Assembly (NCBI GenBank): GCA_002751075.1
Contig: NAOQ01000720.1
Span: 2,600 to 28,980, forward strand
Direction: 5' to 3'
Length of the DNA: 26,381 bases
From: Ichthyophonus hoferi
Lineage: Eukaryota > Opisthokonta > Ichthyosporea > Ichthyophonida > Ichthyophonidae
Made by a program: the position numbers and the translations under genes. Under the pieces are notes generated by a model. That model did no database searches. It was not told the origin of the DNA and was given only the letters and a program-made list of their open reading frames with translations. Of the stretch, positions 1 through 8,019 are shown one piece after another (the stretch's first letter is position 1; every line of letters starts with the position of its first letter).

Positions 1-27
1 TTTTTTTTTTTTTTTTTTTTTTTTTTT
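1..27. other. Poly-T run at window edge
   Basis: The window opens with 27 consecutive T residues. This could be a contig end stalled on a homopolymer, or the reverse-strand poly(A) tail of a retroposed element whose body lies to the right. No recognisable LINE or SINE body follows, so the origin is undecided. Confidence 0.6.
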
Positions 28-184
28 GATGTCACAGGAACCTTAGGCTGTGTAATTATCATCTTACTATATTGCAATTACCTCACTGCGTTGTGATTAT
101 TATGTTACTCGTTATGAATGTCAGCTGTAACAGCGTACAGAACTGTGTCAAAGATAAGATAACAGAATATTTTTGTTGAACTAC
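28..184. other. AT-rich spacer, nothing recognised
   Basis: This is AT-rich sequence with no open frame, repeat or RNA signature that I can support. It may be the outer, unalignable part of the DR1 copy that follows. Confidence 0.4.
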
Positions 185-262
185 ATAGCAATTTTCGGTA
201 GTTCTAGTGACTTGCTCATAGGCTTCGGGGTCTTTATTAGTTTATTTCCGTTACCATTTATA
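185..262 (-). repeat. DR1 dispersed repeat, fragment 1
   Basis: This is a diverged copy of the repeat best preserved at 1768-2260. The shared block includes GTAGTTCTARTGACTTG followed by a TTCGG-containing stretch and TTTCCG. Read on the minus strand it gives KSLELPKIA, against KSLELPQIA in the 1768-2260 copy. That resemblance is why the minus strand is given as the sense strand. The rest of the element has decayed. Confidence 0.5.
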
Positions 263-540
263 TCTCCCTTATCTGTGACTGCGCTGTTATTTTCATTTCC
301 CAAAGGAATACATAAGATCGGACATTTAGATTTATTTTAATATTTTTAAATGTATAGTTGTTGTTTTAGTGAAGTAACTCTGAAGTCATTTAATATAAAT
401 GCTATCTGTCACACTCATAGTGTTTAGTATATTGTTTCGGTCGACTATTGCAAAAAAAAGGTTGTTTTGGTCTACATTCTCTTAGATTTGACGACATCAT
501 TCGTTTCACGAATGTTCATATTGTGATATTGACAAATCAT

Positions 541-665
541 CTCATCTGATTAAGAAGGTCAAAACTAATATTGGATCACTTCATGATCCACTTATTACCA
601 GCTAATCGGCTGAGCTATTTGTTTCATCAGAGATAGAGGGTCTTGCAACAAACTACTTTATATAT
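541..665 (-). repeat. DR1 dispersed repeat, fragment 2
   Basis: The similarity covers one end of DR1. An ACTAATAT block, then TCATGAT, then a CAGC block, then a conserved TCTTGCAAC end are found in the same order at 3120-3290 and, inverted, at 14450-14620. It is heavily diverged and no open frame survives. Confidence 0.5.
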
Positions 666-879
666 ACTATTCTATAATTGTAGCTTTTTTTTTTATTGCA
701 AAGAAATGTTGATAGATTCACACCATAGAATAGAAACAATCTTTTAGCATTATGATTGGACTATCACCTACTGGACCACATGATGTTCTAAAAATAAAAC
801 TTATTCTTCAGGAATTGCAAAAACTTTGTGAAAATAGGAACACTCAATTGATTTGGGTATTTTCATGTCTATAGGCATT

Positions 880-1360
880 TAATATTATTAACTATTATTA
901 TTACGTATATAGTCGGAAATAGTAGTCAATGCAATTCATTGGGGTTAAACGACAATTCAACATAATCGATTAAAATTGAACCAGACAGTGGCAGAGGTCC
1001 CGTGACTACAATAAGCCATTTCAGATCACATGTTTTAAGTCTAGATAGCTTATTGCTTAGGCATTCTGCCTAAGACAAGCCCTAATAACTTGTTTAATAA
1101 TAAAAATATGTCTTAGCATATCTGTACTTAATTTATAAAAAGCAACATATGAAAATGTCCTTAATTCGGTATTTTCTTTTCTTCTAACCGAGTATAGGTC
1201 ACAGGAACGCTCCTACTTTTGCTTACTATTCCCAACAAACTTTTTGATACGATTATTAGCCTATAGCCAATAGCATTTTTTTTCTTGGAATGATTTATGT
1301 TTAGCAATAAAGGTAGGTTAATATAGGTCACCTATCGATTAGTAGAAAATATGTTATATT
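880..1360 (-). repeat. DR1 dispersed repeat, fragment 3
   Basis: This region pairs with 9960-10225. Shared blocks include ATTATTACGTAT, AGAGGT followed by a GTGACTAC/GCGACTAT block, AAGCCATTTCA, and further on TATTCCCAACAAA and TAGTAGAAA. This copy holds about 165 extra bases (roughly 1036-1202) that are absent from the 9960 copy, so either an insertion here or a deletion there has occurred. The AGAGGTC block also aligns with the copy at 1768-2260. Confidence 0.6.
1056..1074. repeat. Perfect 8-bp hairpin
   Basis: The arms CTTAGGCA and TGCCTAAG flank a 3-base loop. It lies in the part of DR1 fragment 3 that the 9960 copy lacks, and could be a relic of whatever was inserted there. Function unknown. 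Confidence 0.5.
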
Positions 1361-1767
1361 ATATTATATTACCTAATAATATATTATTGTATGTGTGCAG
1401 TCTAAAATAGGTTGTGACTGATTAATAACATTAGCCAGTTATAACGGCAATAGCATATACATTTCTTAATACATAAAATGCCTATATATGTTTCTCTTAC
1501 TTAAGGGACTGGTAGCCCTAACTGTATTTAATGAATTTCAATGAGAGTTTCTCGTCAAACAAGAAACAGCTACCACAACTGGTGATGAGATTATTTTCCT
1601 CGTAATATTTCATTAATAAGCATTAATATTATATGTGTACATCTATTAATGACATAGAGCTTACATACATATTAATGTTATATGTTATATAAACATAAAT
1701 AATATAGAAATTAGTAATTATATCCAACCGTTATTAACGAAAGACACTATGATATTAATTATTATCG
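1361..1767. other. AT-rich spacer, nothing recognised
   Basis: Simple AT-rich sequence with short TATAT runs. I find no gene, RNA or clear repeat in it. Confidence 0.5.
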
Positions 1768-2260
1768 CAATCTGTGGTAGTTCTAATGACTTGTCCTCAG
1801 TCTTCGGAAGCTCCAATTGAATGTTGTATAATAGTTTCCGCCAAGCTGGCGGTTGTAATAGCGAATTGATCTGATCAGTCCTCCAAACTCGGTTGAAGTG
1901 GTAGAGGTCCTGGACAACTGGCTGTAGCAATTTTACCTCTGATCTAATTCAAAGGGAATCGATGCTTTGACGCGCTTAGGTGCTATTGTGGATGTTGCAC
2001 AATGAGACCGATCAGTAAGGGGTACTATATTACGATGTGTTAGTAAGCAGTTCTCTGACTCCAGGAAGGGCGATAGATTATGGACACTAATTATCGTGCT
2101 CAAATGTGAATTCTGGCCTACTATCAACCCATTGATTAAATTGATACAAGTATCAGCCCACTAGAATTAATCTCATTATTTGTTGAGTTCGGGACAGGAG
2201 TCCTTGCGACCTGCATTTGTTTAGGAGACCGAATTAAACGGTGTATTAACGTGTCCCTTT
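1768..2260 (-). repeat. DR1 dispersed repeat, longest copy
   Basis: This is the reference copy for the family. Its left part aligns with 20280-20530 in direct orientation over an AATCTGT, AGTTCTA, TGACTTGT, CTCCAATTG run. Its middle aligns inverted with 20840-21096, including TTAGTAAGCAGTTCTCTGAC and a GCGCnT-rich block. Its right part aligns with 541-665, 2395-2510 and 3120-3290. Minus-strand open frames of 60-84 residues remain here. Short peptides such as IQLELPKTEDKSLELPQIA match IQLEIPTAVYKSIELIQIL in the 20268 copy, which suggests a once-coding multicopy unit (a gene family or an element). I do not recognise the protein. Confidence 0.65.
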
Positions 2261-2394
2261 TTATGCACAGACTAACTGTTTTTCCAGACTGAATACATAC
2301 GTAAGAATAATTGCTAAATGATAATAATAAGAAATAATTATAGCTATATAAAGAAATACCCAAATCAGTTAAGTATTCCTGCTTTAACAATCAT

Positions 2395-2510
2395 GTCAAA
2401 TCTGGCCTATTATCAACCCATGTGATTAAATTTATGAGTATCAGCTCACTAAATTAATCCTGCTATTATTATTATCCCAATCATAAGAGGTCGAATCCTG
2501 GCCTTTAGTG
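2395..2510 (-). repeat. DR1 dispersed repeat, second distal copy
   Basis: This repeats the distal 100 bases of the neighbouring copy (2112-2225): TCTGGCCTAYTATCAACCCA, a TATCAGCYCACTA block and an ATTAATC block recur in order about 290 bases further right. It looks like a local duplication or a nested second insertion. Confidence 0.65.
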
Positions 2511-3119
2511 GTAAACTAGATATAAAATAAGAAGTGACGATTACAATAGAATGTGATGATTATATATATTATGATATTGTTTATTAAAATGTTAAATACA
2601 AAATCATGTGTGTGCTACAAGCCATTTTGCATTTGATGACGTGTGAATACGGGGGACTTTATTGCTTGTTTCTACTCCCTTCTATCTTTCTCGGATCTTT
2701 GTTTATTATGATGTTATTTTCTTGTGTGTTCATAGGCTAATATATTAAGGGGTTAAAGCATGAAGTATGTTGGTCACTAGTTTGACTTTAGCAACGCCTT
2801 TATAAAAAATATCTATAGTGAGCCATAGATTTACAAAATAAGTCCATTGCTCAGCAATTACAAATATAAATATGTTGATATATTTGAGTAAACAAGTACG
2901 TTACTTAGTAAAGAGGTATGGTGCATGTAGCTGCATTCATTAATGTAAATAAGACAGATCCTAAAGATCTTGATTGACTAATATAATTCAAAGAAGGCCA
3001 CTTGACCCACTAGAATTGTCTGATCTTATCTCAATAATTTAATACTATTGGGTACTTTTTTGGATTGTTCGTTAGGTACTTCACTAATATTAGTGCTTAC
3101 ATACTGTGTATTAAAAAAA
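2511..3119. other. Spacer, nothing recognised
   Basis: AT-rich sequence without an open frame or repeat that I can support on either strand. Confidence 0.5.
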
Positions 3120-3290
3120 CAGTTTATCTGGTTGAGAAAGTTATGCGATTAACTAATATCGGACCGATCATTTCATGATTCGCTGGTCAGCACAACTTCG
3201 GCCGAACACTGGCCCAACTACGTGCTCATTCGGAGTTAACCGTCTTGCATATACCATTGTCGAATTGAAAGATACCACAGCTTTATTACT
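3120..3290 (-). repeat. DR1 dispersed repeat, fragment 4
   Basis: ACTAATAT, TCATTTCATGAT, CTTCGGCCGA and CTACGTGCTCAT blocks align with the inverted copy at 14450-14620 and with 541-665. A 69-codon plus-strand frame (3175-3384) overlaps but is not shared by the other copies, so I do not treat it as a gene. Local base composition is clearly less AT-rich than the flanks. Confidence 0.6.
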
Positions 3291-3691
3291 GAAACACAGG
3301 GATCGGCTTAGTACAGGTGCTAAGAACGTTATCCAATCAGTGGTCCGTGTTTTGTTTTCACGAGGTTACCAATATGTGCTGTAACTACTGCTCCTTTCTG
3401 AGGCTATGCTGAGATCAGCTCCATTCTCTAATGGAAGTCTGAGCTCATTACTGGGTATATGATTTGGCAATGCAAAGAGAATTTCAAAGAGAATATTTTT
3501 TAAGTATGGATACGCATGGCATCTATTGTTATGTTGCAGTAATTTGTCTGTATATGTGAATATGAAAGAGATTTACTTGAACAGTTATTAATTTTTCCTC
3601 ATGCCCCTTTTCATTTTTCATTAGAACTCTTTTTGATAGCTAATGAAAAATATGTTGACTGAGACCTAGAGTATAATGCAGGAATTATATG
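3291..3691. other. Spacer, possible outer DR1 sequence
   Basis: No supported gene. The first ~130 bases stay relatively GC-rich and may continue the DR1 copy to the left, but I cannot align them to another copy. Confidence 0.35.
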
Positions 3692-3735
3692 GTAATAATA
3701 ACAATAATAACAATAATAATAATAATAATAATAAT
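3692..3735. repeat. AAT/AAC trinucleotide microsatellite
   Basis: A run of AAT units with two interspersed AAC units near its left end. Confidence 0.9.
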
Positions 3736-3832
3736 CATAGGATATATTTCAAATAATAAAAAGCAGAATTATCTTGAAACCAATTTCACCAATAAAATGC
3801 GGGATTGAATAGAACATTAATTTAGGGGCGAA

Positions 3833-3985
3833 GCAATGCGATTGAACATGACGCAATTAAAAAGTAAATCCAATCCAATGGAGCACTGAAACATTTGAAG
3901 TAATTATAATTAAGTACTGCAATCCGATAGAATAATGGAACACTTCTTCGTAATTATGATTATAGAGTCCAATCCGCTCGGCCCA
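3833..3985. repeat. Degenerate ~50-bp tandem repeat
   Basis: The core AATCC recurs at 3872, 3921 and 3971, each time within similar surroundings (GTAATTATRATTA before and a GGAACACT/GGAGCACTG-like block after). This gives a period of 49-50 bases, with a weaker fourth unit to the left. The period is not a multiple of three, which argues against the 62-codon minus-strand frame across it being a gene. Confidence 0.55.
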
Positions 3986-4861
3986 TTTATGGTTGGTTAA
4001 TGAATCCAGTAAGGTGAAAGAATAGGTGGCATCGTCTAGATACATAAATATGATCGAGGGACTAGACAGAATTTCAACTAGACAGACAAACTCGGAAAAT
4101 AATATGGTATTTAAATTATTACATGGGTGGCCAATTTGTAGACTTCAAGAATTATTTCTTGCAATTGAAAATTTAAATTTTTGACTGAATTTAATGAAGC
4201 CGAGAAATTGTAAAAAACACTAGAAACCCGCTAATGAAAAATAATTTATATGTATAGCTGCCGTAAGAACTTAATGCTTATCATTGATCATTGAATATAA
4301 TCATTTCAATTCCGATTGGATGCAACCTGAATATTCCGATAGTCTATTGGGACTTCACCGTGACGTCGTTATAGCATTAGCAATAACATCAGGAGTACAT
4401 AAGATATGTGTTTTACATTGTAGTAAAACTCATTCGCTTATTGAACCACTTAGGAGATTAATAGAGCAAGCCAAGTATATAAGAGGATATTAATATGCAT
4501 GATATTTTAATATTATCATAAAAGTGCAATTTGTTGACACAAGATGTCTTACTTAGTGTAGTTAAATGTTGGTAGAGCTTAATGTCACCGATCTTGCGTA
4601 TATAACTCATTTATAGTCCAGTAGAAAATAGTAATGTTGGTAATAAACAAAATTGGCTTCCTTGATATTTTCTTCAATTTGTACACTACATTGATGGTTG
4701 ATGGGTGTATATATATATATATATGTATGTACTTTTGAAGCAAGTGATTAGCTTGTGCATGTTATTAAAGAGCCTTACAGCTTTAAGCTAAAGAAAACTG
4801 TTTATTAAATCAGGCAACATTGTACTGTTGTTTGGTCGAATGATACACATGTATCTAGTAG
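3986..4861. other. Spacer with one orphan open frame
   Basis: A plus-strand frame at 4284-4493 (69 codons) is unusually complex for this AT-rich region, with Trp, Cys and His residues and a segment reading HKICVLHC. It has no homologue I know, no second copy in the window and no convincing splice signals. A (TA)n run lies at 4709-4724. I would not annotate a gene. Confidence 0.35.
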
Positions 4862-5290
4862 TCAAGGCTGTAAGGAAACCTGTAAGGGGCCTATTTTCCA
4901 TATGTCCTTCCCATATTCAAAACAATCAATAACCGACATGCTATAGAGTAAAAAAATTGCCAATAAAGATGAAAGCGGTGCTGCTAATTGGCTATAAAGA
5001 CAATGCTTGCGCGTGAAATTGAACGGAGTATACGTATACATACCATTAACCCAACGTGTATCTGGACAGTGCATGCCCTGCCTAAATAAGATATAAATAA
5101 ATTGCTAAGAATCTGAAGATCTGTACCCTACTGCATATTTCCGAAGCGGCAAAATAATACGATGATAAAATATTCGCAATGAGCAGGATGGTATGGACTG
5201 CCCCCATCAATAAAAATTTGATGGGTTGATCTTGAGCGAGTTTTACCTTTTGGGGTGATAGCAATGGTGCAAGAGGATAGAGAGCACCAT
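4862..5290 (-). pseudogene. Possible decayed membrane-protein fragment
   Basis: Two consecutive minus-strand frames (5082-5264 and 4862-5074) are less AT-rich than the flanks. Both encode hydrophobic stretches that could span a membrane (IKFLLMGAVHTILLIANIL in the first, LSSLLAIFLLYSMSVI in the second). The frames differ and a stop separates them. I see no intron that would join them. This could be the relic of a multi-pass membrane protein or chance open frames; no family is recognised. Confidence 0.2.
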
Positions 5291-5420
5291 AAATTCTTTG
5301 TAGGCCTTTTTTCTAATTTTTTTGTATTGGTGCTACGTAATAAATATTTTGGTAGCGTTTCGATTAATAGGTTTAATACGTCAAGTCTTCATTGTTGATT
5401 TCTATGTTTTATGTTAGCAT

Positions 5421-5449
5421 GTTGTGACCGGGCTTCCAAATGTCACAAC
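5421..5449. repeat. Perfect 8-bp hairpin, 13-base loop
   Basis: The arms GTTGTGAC and GTCACAAC are exact complements around a 13-base loop. No U tract follows. It may be a relic of a small inverted-repeat element. Confidence 0.5.
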
Positions 5450-5515
5450 AAAGGGACAGAGTATTGGCTAAATAATTGGCCACTCGCCTCGCGAATTTCA
5501 CTTTGATACGGATAG

Positions 5516-5532
5516 TTCGCCACAATGGCGAA
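5516..5532. repeat. Perfect 6-bp hairpin, 5-base loop
   Basis: TTCGCC and GGCGAA flank ACAAT. It lies in a short GC-richer patch with several CGC/GCG steps (5485-5535), unusual for this spacer. Confidence 0.4.
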
Positions 5533-6216
5533 ATTTGTTTAAGTTGTCAAGCGGAAACTAGTAAATGATTGGACGATAGAAATTAAACATAAAGTGCTCC
5601 AACAGCACTGGCGAATCTAAAAAGAAATCAATAGAAAAAATTGCATCCATGTGTCAAGCAAATTTAGAGGCATGATTGGTCCATACAGTTTTGTGTATTA
5701 GCATTGGTTGCCGGAAATATCACGACCTAATTATTTAACTTTATACCGATGTTTACATAAACAATTATCACCAGTTAAGGATATTTTTACTAATATGTAC
5801 GTACTTGTCAAAATAAATAAATAATATATATATAATATTTTTCTTTATCTTAATTTATGATTTTTCATGCACGTGGGAGCACTGGCCCATTAGGCGCACG
5901 ACTCAAGAACACACTAGCATCCATTGTATACGTAACGGTAATAAATAAGTGGCAGTGGTCACAGGTTTTCCTGCGTCTTATTGAATGAAATAGCATATTC
6001 AGAACGGGGCGTTAATGCTTTATACTAAATGGAATATTTTATTATTATTAAACACTACTTAAAATAAAAATGAATAAAAAATAATGTATTATAAATAAAT
6101 ATTGGCATATTTTTAATATTTAACTTTAGCTTTTTTTAATAAAAGTTTAAAAAATTTCCTTAATAACAAAATATAAATCAGCTAAGTTTATTTTGCTTCG
6201 CTCCATTATAATAGGA

Positions 6217-6224
6217 TATATAAG
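6217..6224 (+). promoter_or_regulatory. Candidate TATA box of arginine deiminase
   Basis: TATATAAG lies 49 bases upstream of a strong 5' splice site (6273). Initiation about 30 bases downstream would give a 5'UTR exon of roughly 20-25 bases before the leader intron. TATA-like strings are common in such AT-rich DNA; the position relative to the splice site is what favours this one. Confidence 0.45.
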
Positions 6225-6272
6225 TAGATCAAGTGCAGGTTTAAAATTTGGAGAATTTCATAATTCTATAAT

Positions 6273-6533
6273 GTAAGTATGAAAGCCTATTAGTGTTAAT
6301 TTTTTTTTCGGACATAACCGAAGACACATTAATTATTTTGTATGAGTACTCAACTTTAACATCAATTTCTAATATTTTTTGTTTTGTTTAGGCTAAACTT
6401 TTTTCTTTTTTTTTAGATTTGGAATGACATTTGAAGTCACTAGTTAGTACTCTAATTTATTTGTTGTTACTTGAACGTATGTGTAAATTATTTTCGATTC
6501 CGAGGAACTAACCCTTATTTCTCTACACAACAG
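6273..6533 (+). other. Probable 5'UTR intron of arginine deiminase
   Basis: The donor GTAAGTATG is close to an ideal 5' splice site. The 3' end reads CTAACCC, then a pyrimidine-rich stretch, then ACAACAG. This is almost the same layout as the coding intron of this gene (CTAACCC, pyrimidines, CTACAG). Splicing would leave 11 leader bases before the ATG at 6545. Another acceptor (TTTTAG at 6413-6416) is possible but lacks as good a branch motif. Confidence 0.6.
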
Positions 6534-6544
6534 ACTTGCTAAAG

Positions 6545-8019
6545 ATGTCTCTCAATATTGATACTGGCCTCGTTGGAAGCGGGTATGTTTATGTCATGTC
6601 CCCTGCCTACTTGCATTCTGTGCTTTTTTTTTTTTTTTTTGCAACTCTACAACCACAATTATATTGTGCGTTTGATAATTACATATACATTTCTCTGGTT
6701 ATTTTTTTTAGTTATCTGGTAACATTTGTAGTCATTAGGTAAATATAAAAGTTTTAATTCATATTTAATTTGTTAAATATCTAACCCATTTTTCTTGCTA
6801 CAGACCTCACTGGGCCTCTCAGGTTCACGAGGATGATCCCATTGGGCTCGTTCTTGTTTGCGTTGCTGCCCTTCCCAAACAGATGGGCGCCCTCCACCCC
6901 GCTGCCTCTCTCTTCGAGAAGCCCGTCAACGTAGATCGTATTATTGAGCAGCACCAGAAGTTTAAGGATATCATGCGTGAGCATGGTGCCAAGGTTGTTG
7001 ATGTTCGCGATATCCTTAAAATGGACGTTGACAAGTACATCGATGCCCGTGTTTCCCTTGAGGATATGGCGGCTTCTTGCTTGACCTACAAGCTTGGAGA
7101 AGGTGTTGAAGAGCGCCACATCTCCGCCGAGGAGAAGATGTTCATTGGTGATGCCTACAAGGCTAAGGTCCTCAAGGCTATGTCTCCCGATCAACTCGTC
7201 GATATTATCATGACTAATCCCACTGTGTGCATCATGCCTAGCCACCGTGATACTGGTTTCACTGCCACCTACTCTTTCGAACCCCTTTCCAACATTGTCT
7301 TCACCCGTGATCAGCAGGTCACCACCAAGAAGGGTATTGTTATGGCCCGCATGGCTGGTCTTCAGAGACAGAAAGAGGTCAAGATCCTCCGGTTTGTCCA
7401 TGAGAAGTTGGGCCTCAATGTTATTGGTGATATCCCCGAGGAGGGTCGCCTTGAGGGTGGAGACTTCTTTGCCTGTGGCGATCTTTGCATGATTGGTGTC
7501 GGGCTTCGCTCTAATCAGTTTGCCATGGATTATATGATGAACAACGACCTTCTTGGCTACAACAGGGTTGCCATTGTCAAGGATGAGCTCGAGGTCAGCC
7601 AGGACCGTATGCACTTGGACACTTACTTCACCATTCTTTCTCGCACTGCTGTCCTTATGCTCGAGGACATTATTGGTGAGGACAGCCCCACCCGTCGTTA
7701 TGTTGACGAGTATGTACGTAAAGATGAGAACTCCCCATACGTCCTTGTCAAGAAGGACATTGAGTTTGCTAAGTATATCGAGTCCGAGGGTTACACCATT
7801 ATCCCCGTCCCTGGTTCATGGCAGCTTCAGTACGGCTGTAACTGCCTCAACCTCGGTAACGATACCGTTCTCTGTGTTCACCCCGAGACTGCTCGTCTCA
7901 TTGCCCACAGCAAGTGTTACACCGGTAAGGTCATCTACCTTGACTTCAGCGCTATCACCTCTATGTACGGTGCTGCCCACTGCGCTTCTCAGGTTGTGAG
8001 GCGTACTCCCCGCAACTAG
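6545..8019 (+). CDS. Arginine deiminase (two coding exons)
   Basis: Hydrolyses L-arginine to L-citrulline and ammonia, the first step of the arginine dihydrolase pathway. Exons 6545-6582 and 6804-8019 give 417 aa, close to the ~410 residues usual for the family. Motifs of the guanidino-modifying fold are all present: NIVFTRD at 176-182 (substrate Asp182), LEGGDFF from 229 (Glu230, Asp233), HLDT at 283-286 (catalytic His283, Asp285) and GAAHCAS with the nucleophile Cys406 eleven residues from the end, as in bacterial enzymes. The start is the ATG after the leader intron; the first 12 codons plus two bases are on exon 1 and the phase joins cleanly. No targeting peptide is obvious, so a cytosolic enzyme is likely. 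The coding DNA is about half G+C with many C-ending codons, unlike the two other genes here, which suggests high expression. The family is common in bacteria and archaea and patchy in eukaryotes. Identification is sure; origin by transfer is inference. Confidence 0.95.
6583..6803 (+). other. Coding intron of arginine deiminase
   Basis: This 221-base GT...AG intron starts GTATGT. It ends with CTAAC (6781-6785), a T-rich tract and CTACAG. It interrupts a Gly codon after its second base (GG|A). Its interior contains a long T run. Removing it joins MSLNIDTGLVGSG to PHWASQVHEDDPIG in frame. Confidence 0.9.

Larger units (their letters stand above)
5291..6216. other. Intergenic region upstream of arginine deiminase
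   Basis: No gene found. It contains two hairpins (listed separately) and a tract at about 6041-6180 that is roughly 90% A+T. The boundary with the promoter is marked by the TATA box at 6217. Confidence 0.5.

Noticed and set aside
2455-2515. Possible tRNA gene around GAGGTCGAATCCTGG
   Set aside because: The B-box-like string is present, but the T-arm does not pair and no acceptor or D-arm can be folded; the block is part of the DR1 repeat.
3857-4045. YLDD in a minus-strand frame as a reverse transcriptase motif
   Set aside because: Only four residues match and none of the neighbouring RT blocks are present; the frame lies across a 50-bp tandem repeat.
4284-4493. 69-codon plus-strand frame of fairly complex composition
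   Set aside because: No homologue, no splice signals and no second copy; left as an orphan frame.
6536-6742. 68-codon frame reading MSLNIDTGLVGSG and continuing
   Set aside because: The beginning is genuine exon 1 of the deiminase, but after residue 13 the frame runs into the intron; splicing at 6582/6804 is clearly better.
6781-7614. Long minus-strand open frame of 277 codons
   Set aside because: It is antisense to the arginine deiminase exon, and its openness follows from the strong C-ending codon bias of the real gene. It has no start context or homology.
7247-7999. Plus-strand frames of 81 and 148 codons inside the deiminase exon
   Set aside because: Shifted-frame shadows rich in Ser/Thr/Leu; the deiminase frame carries all the family motifs.
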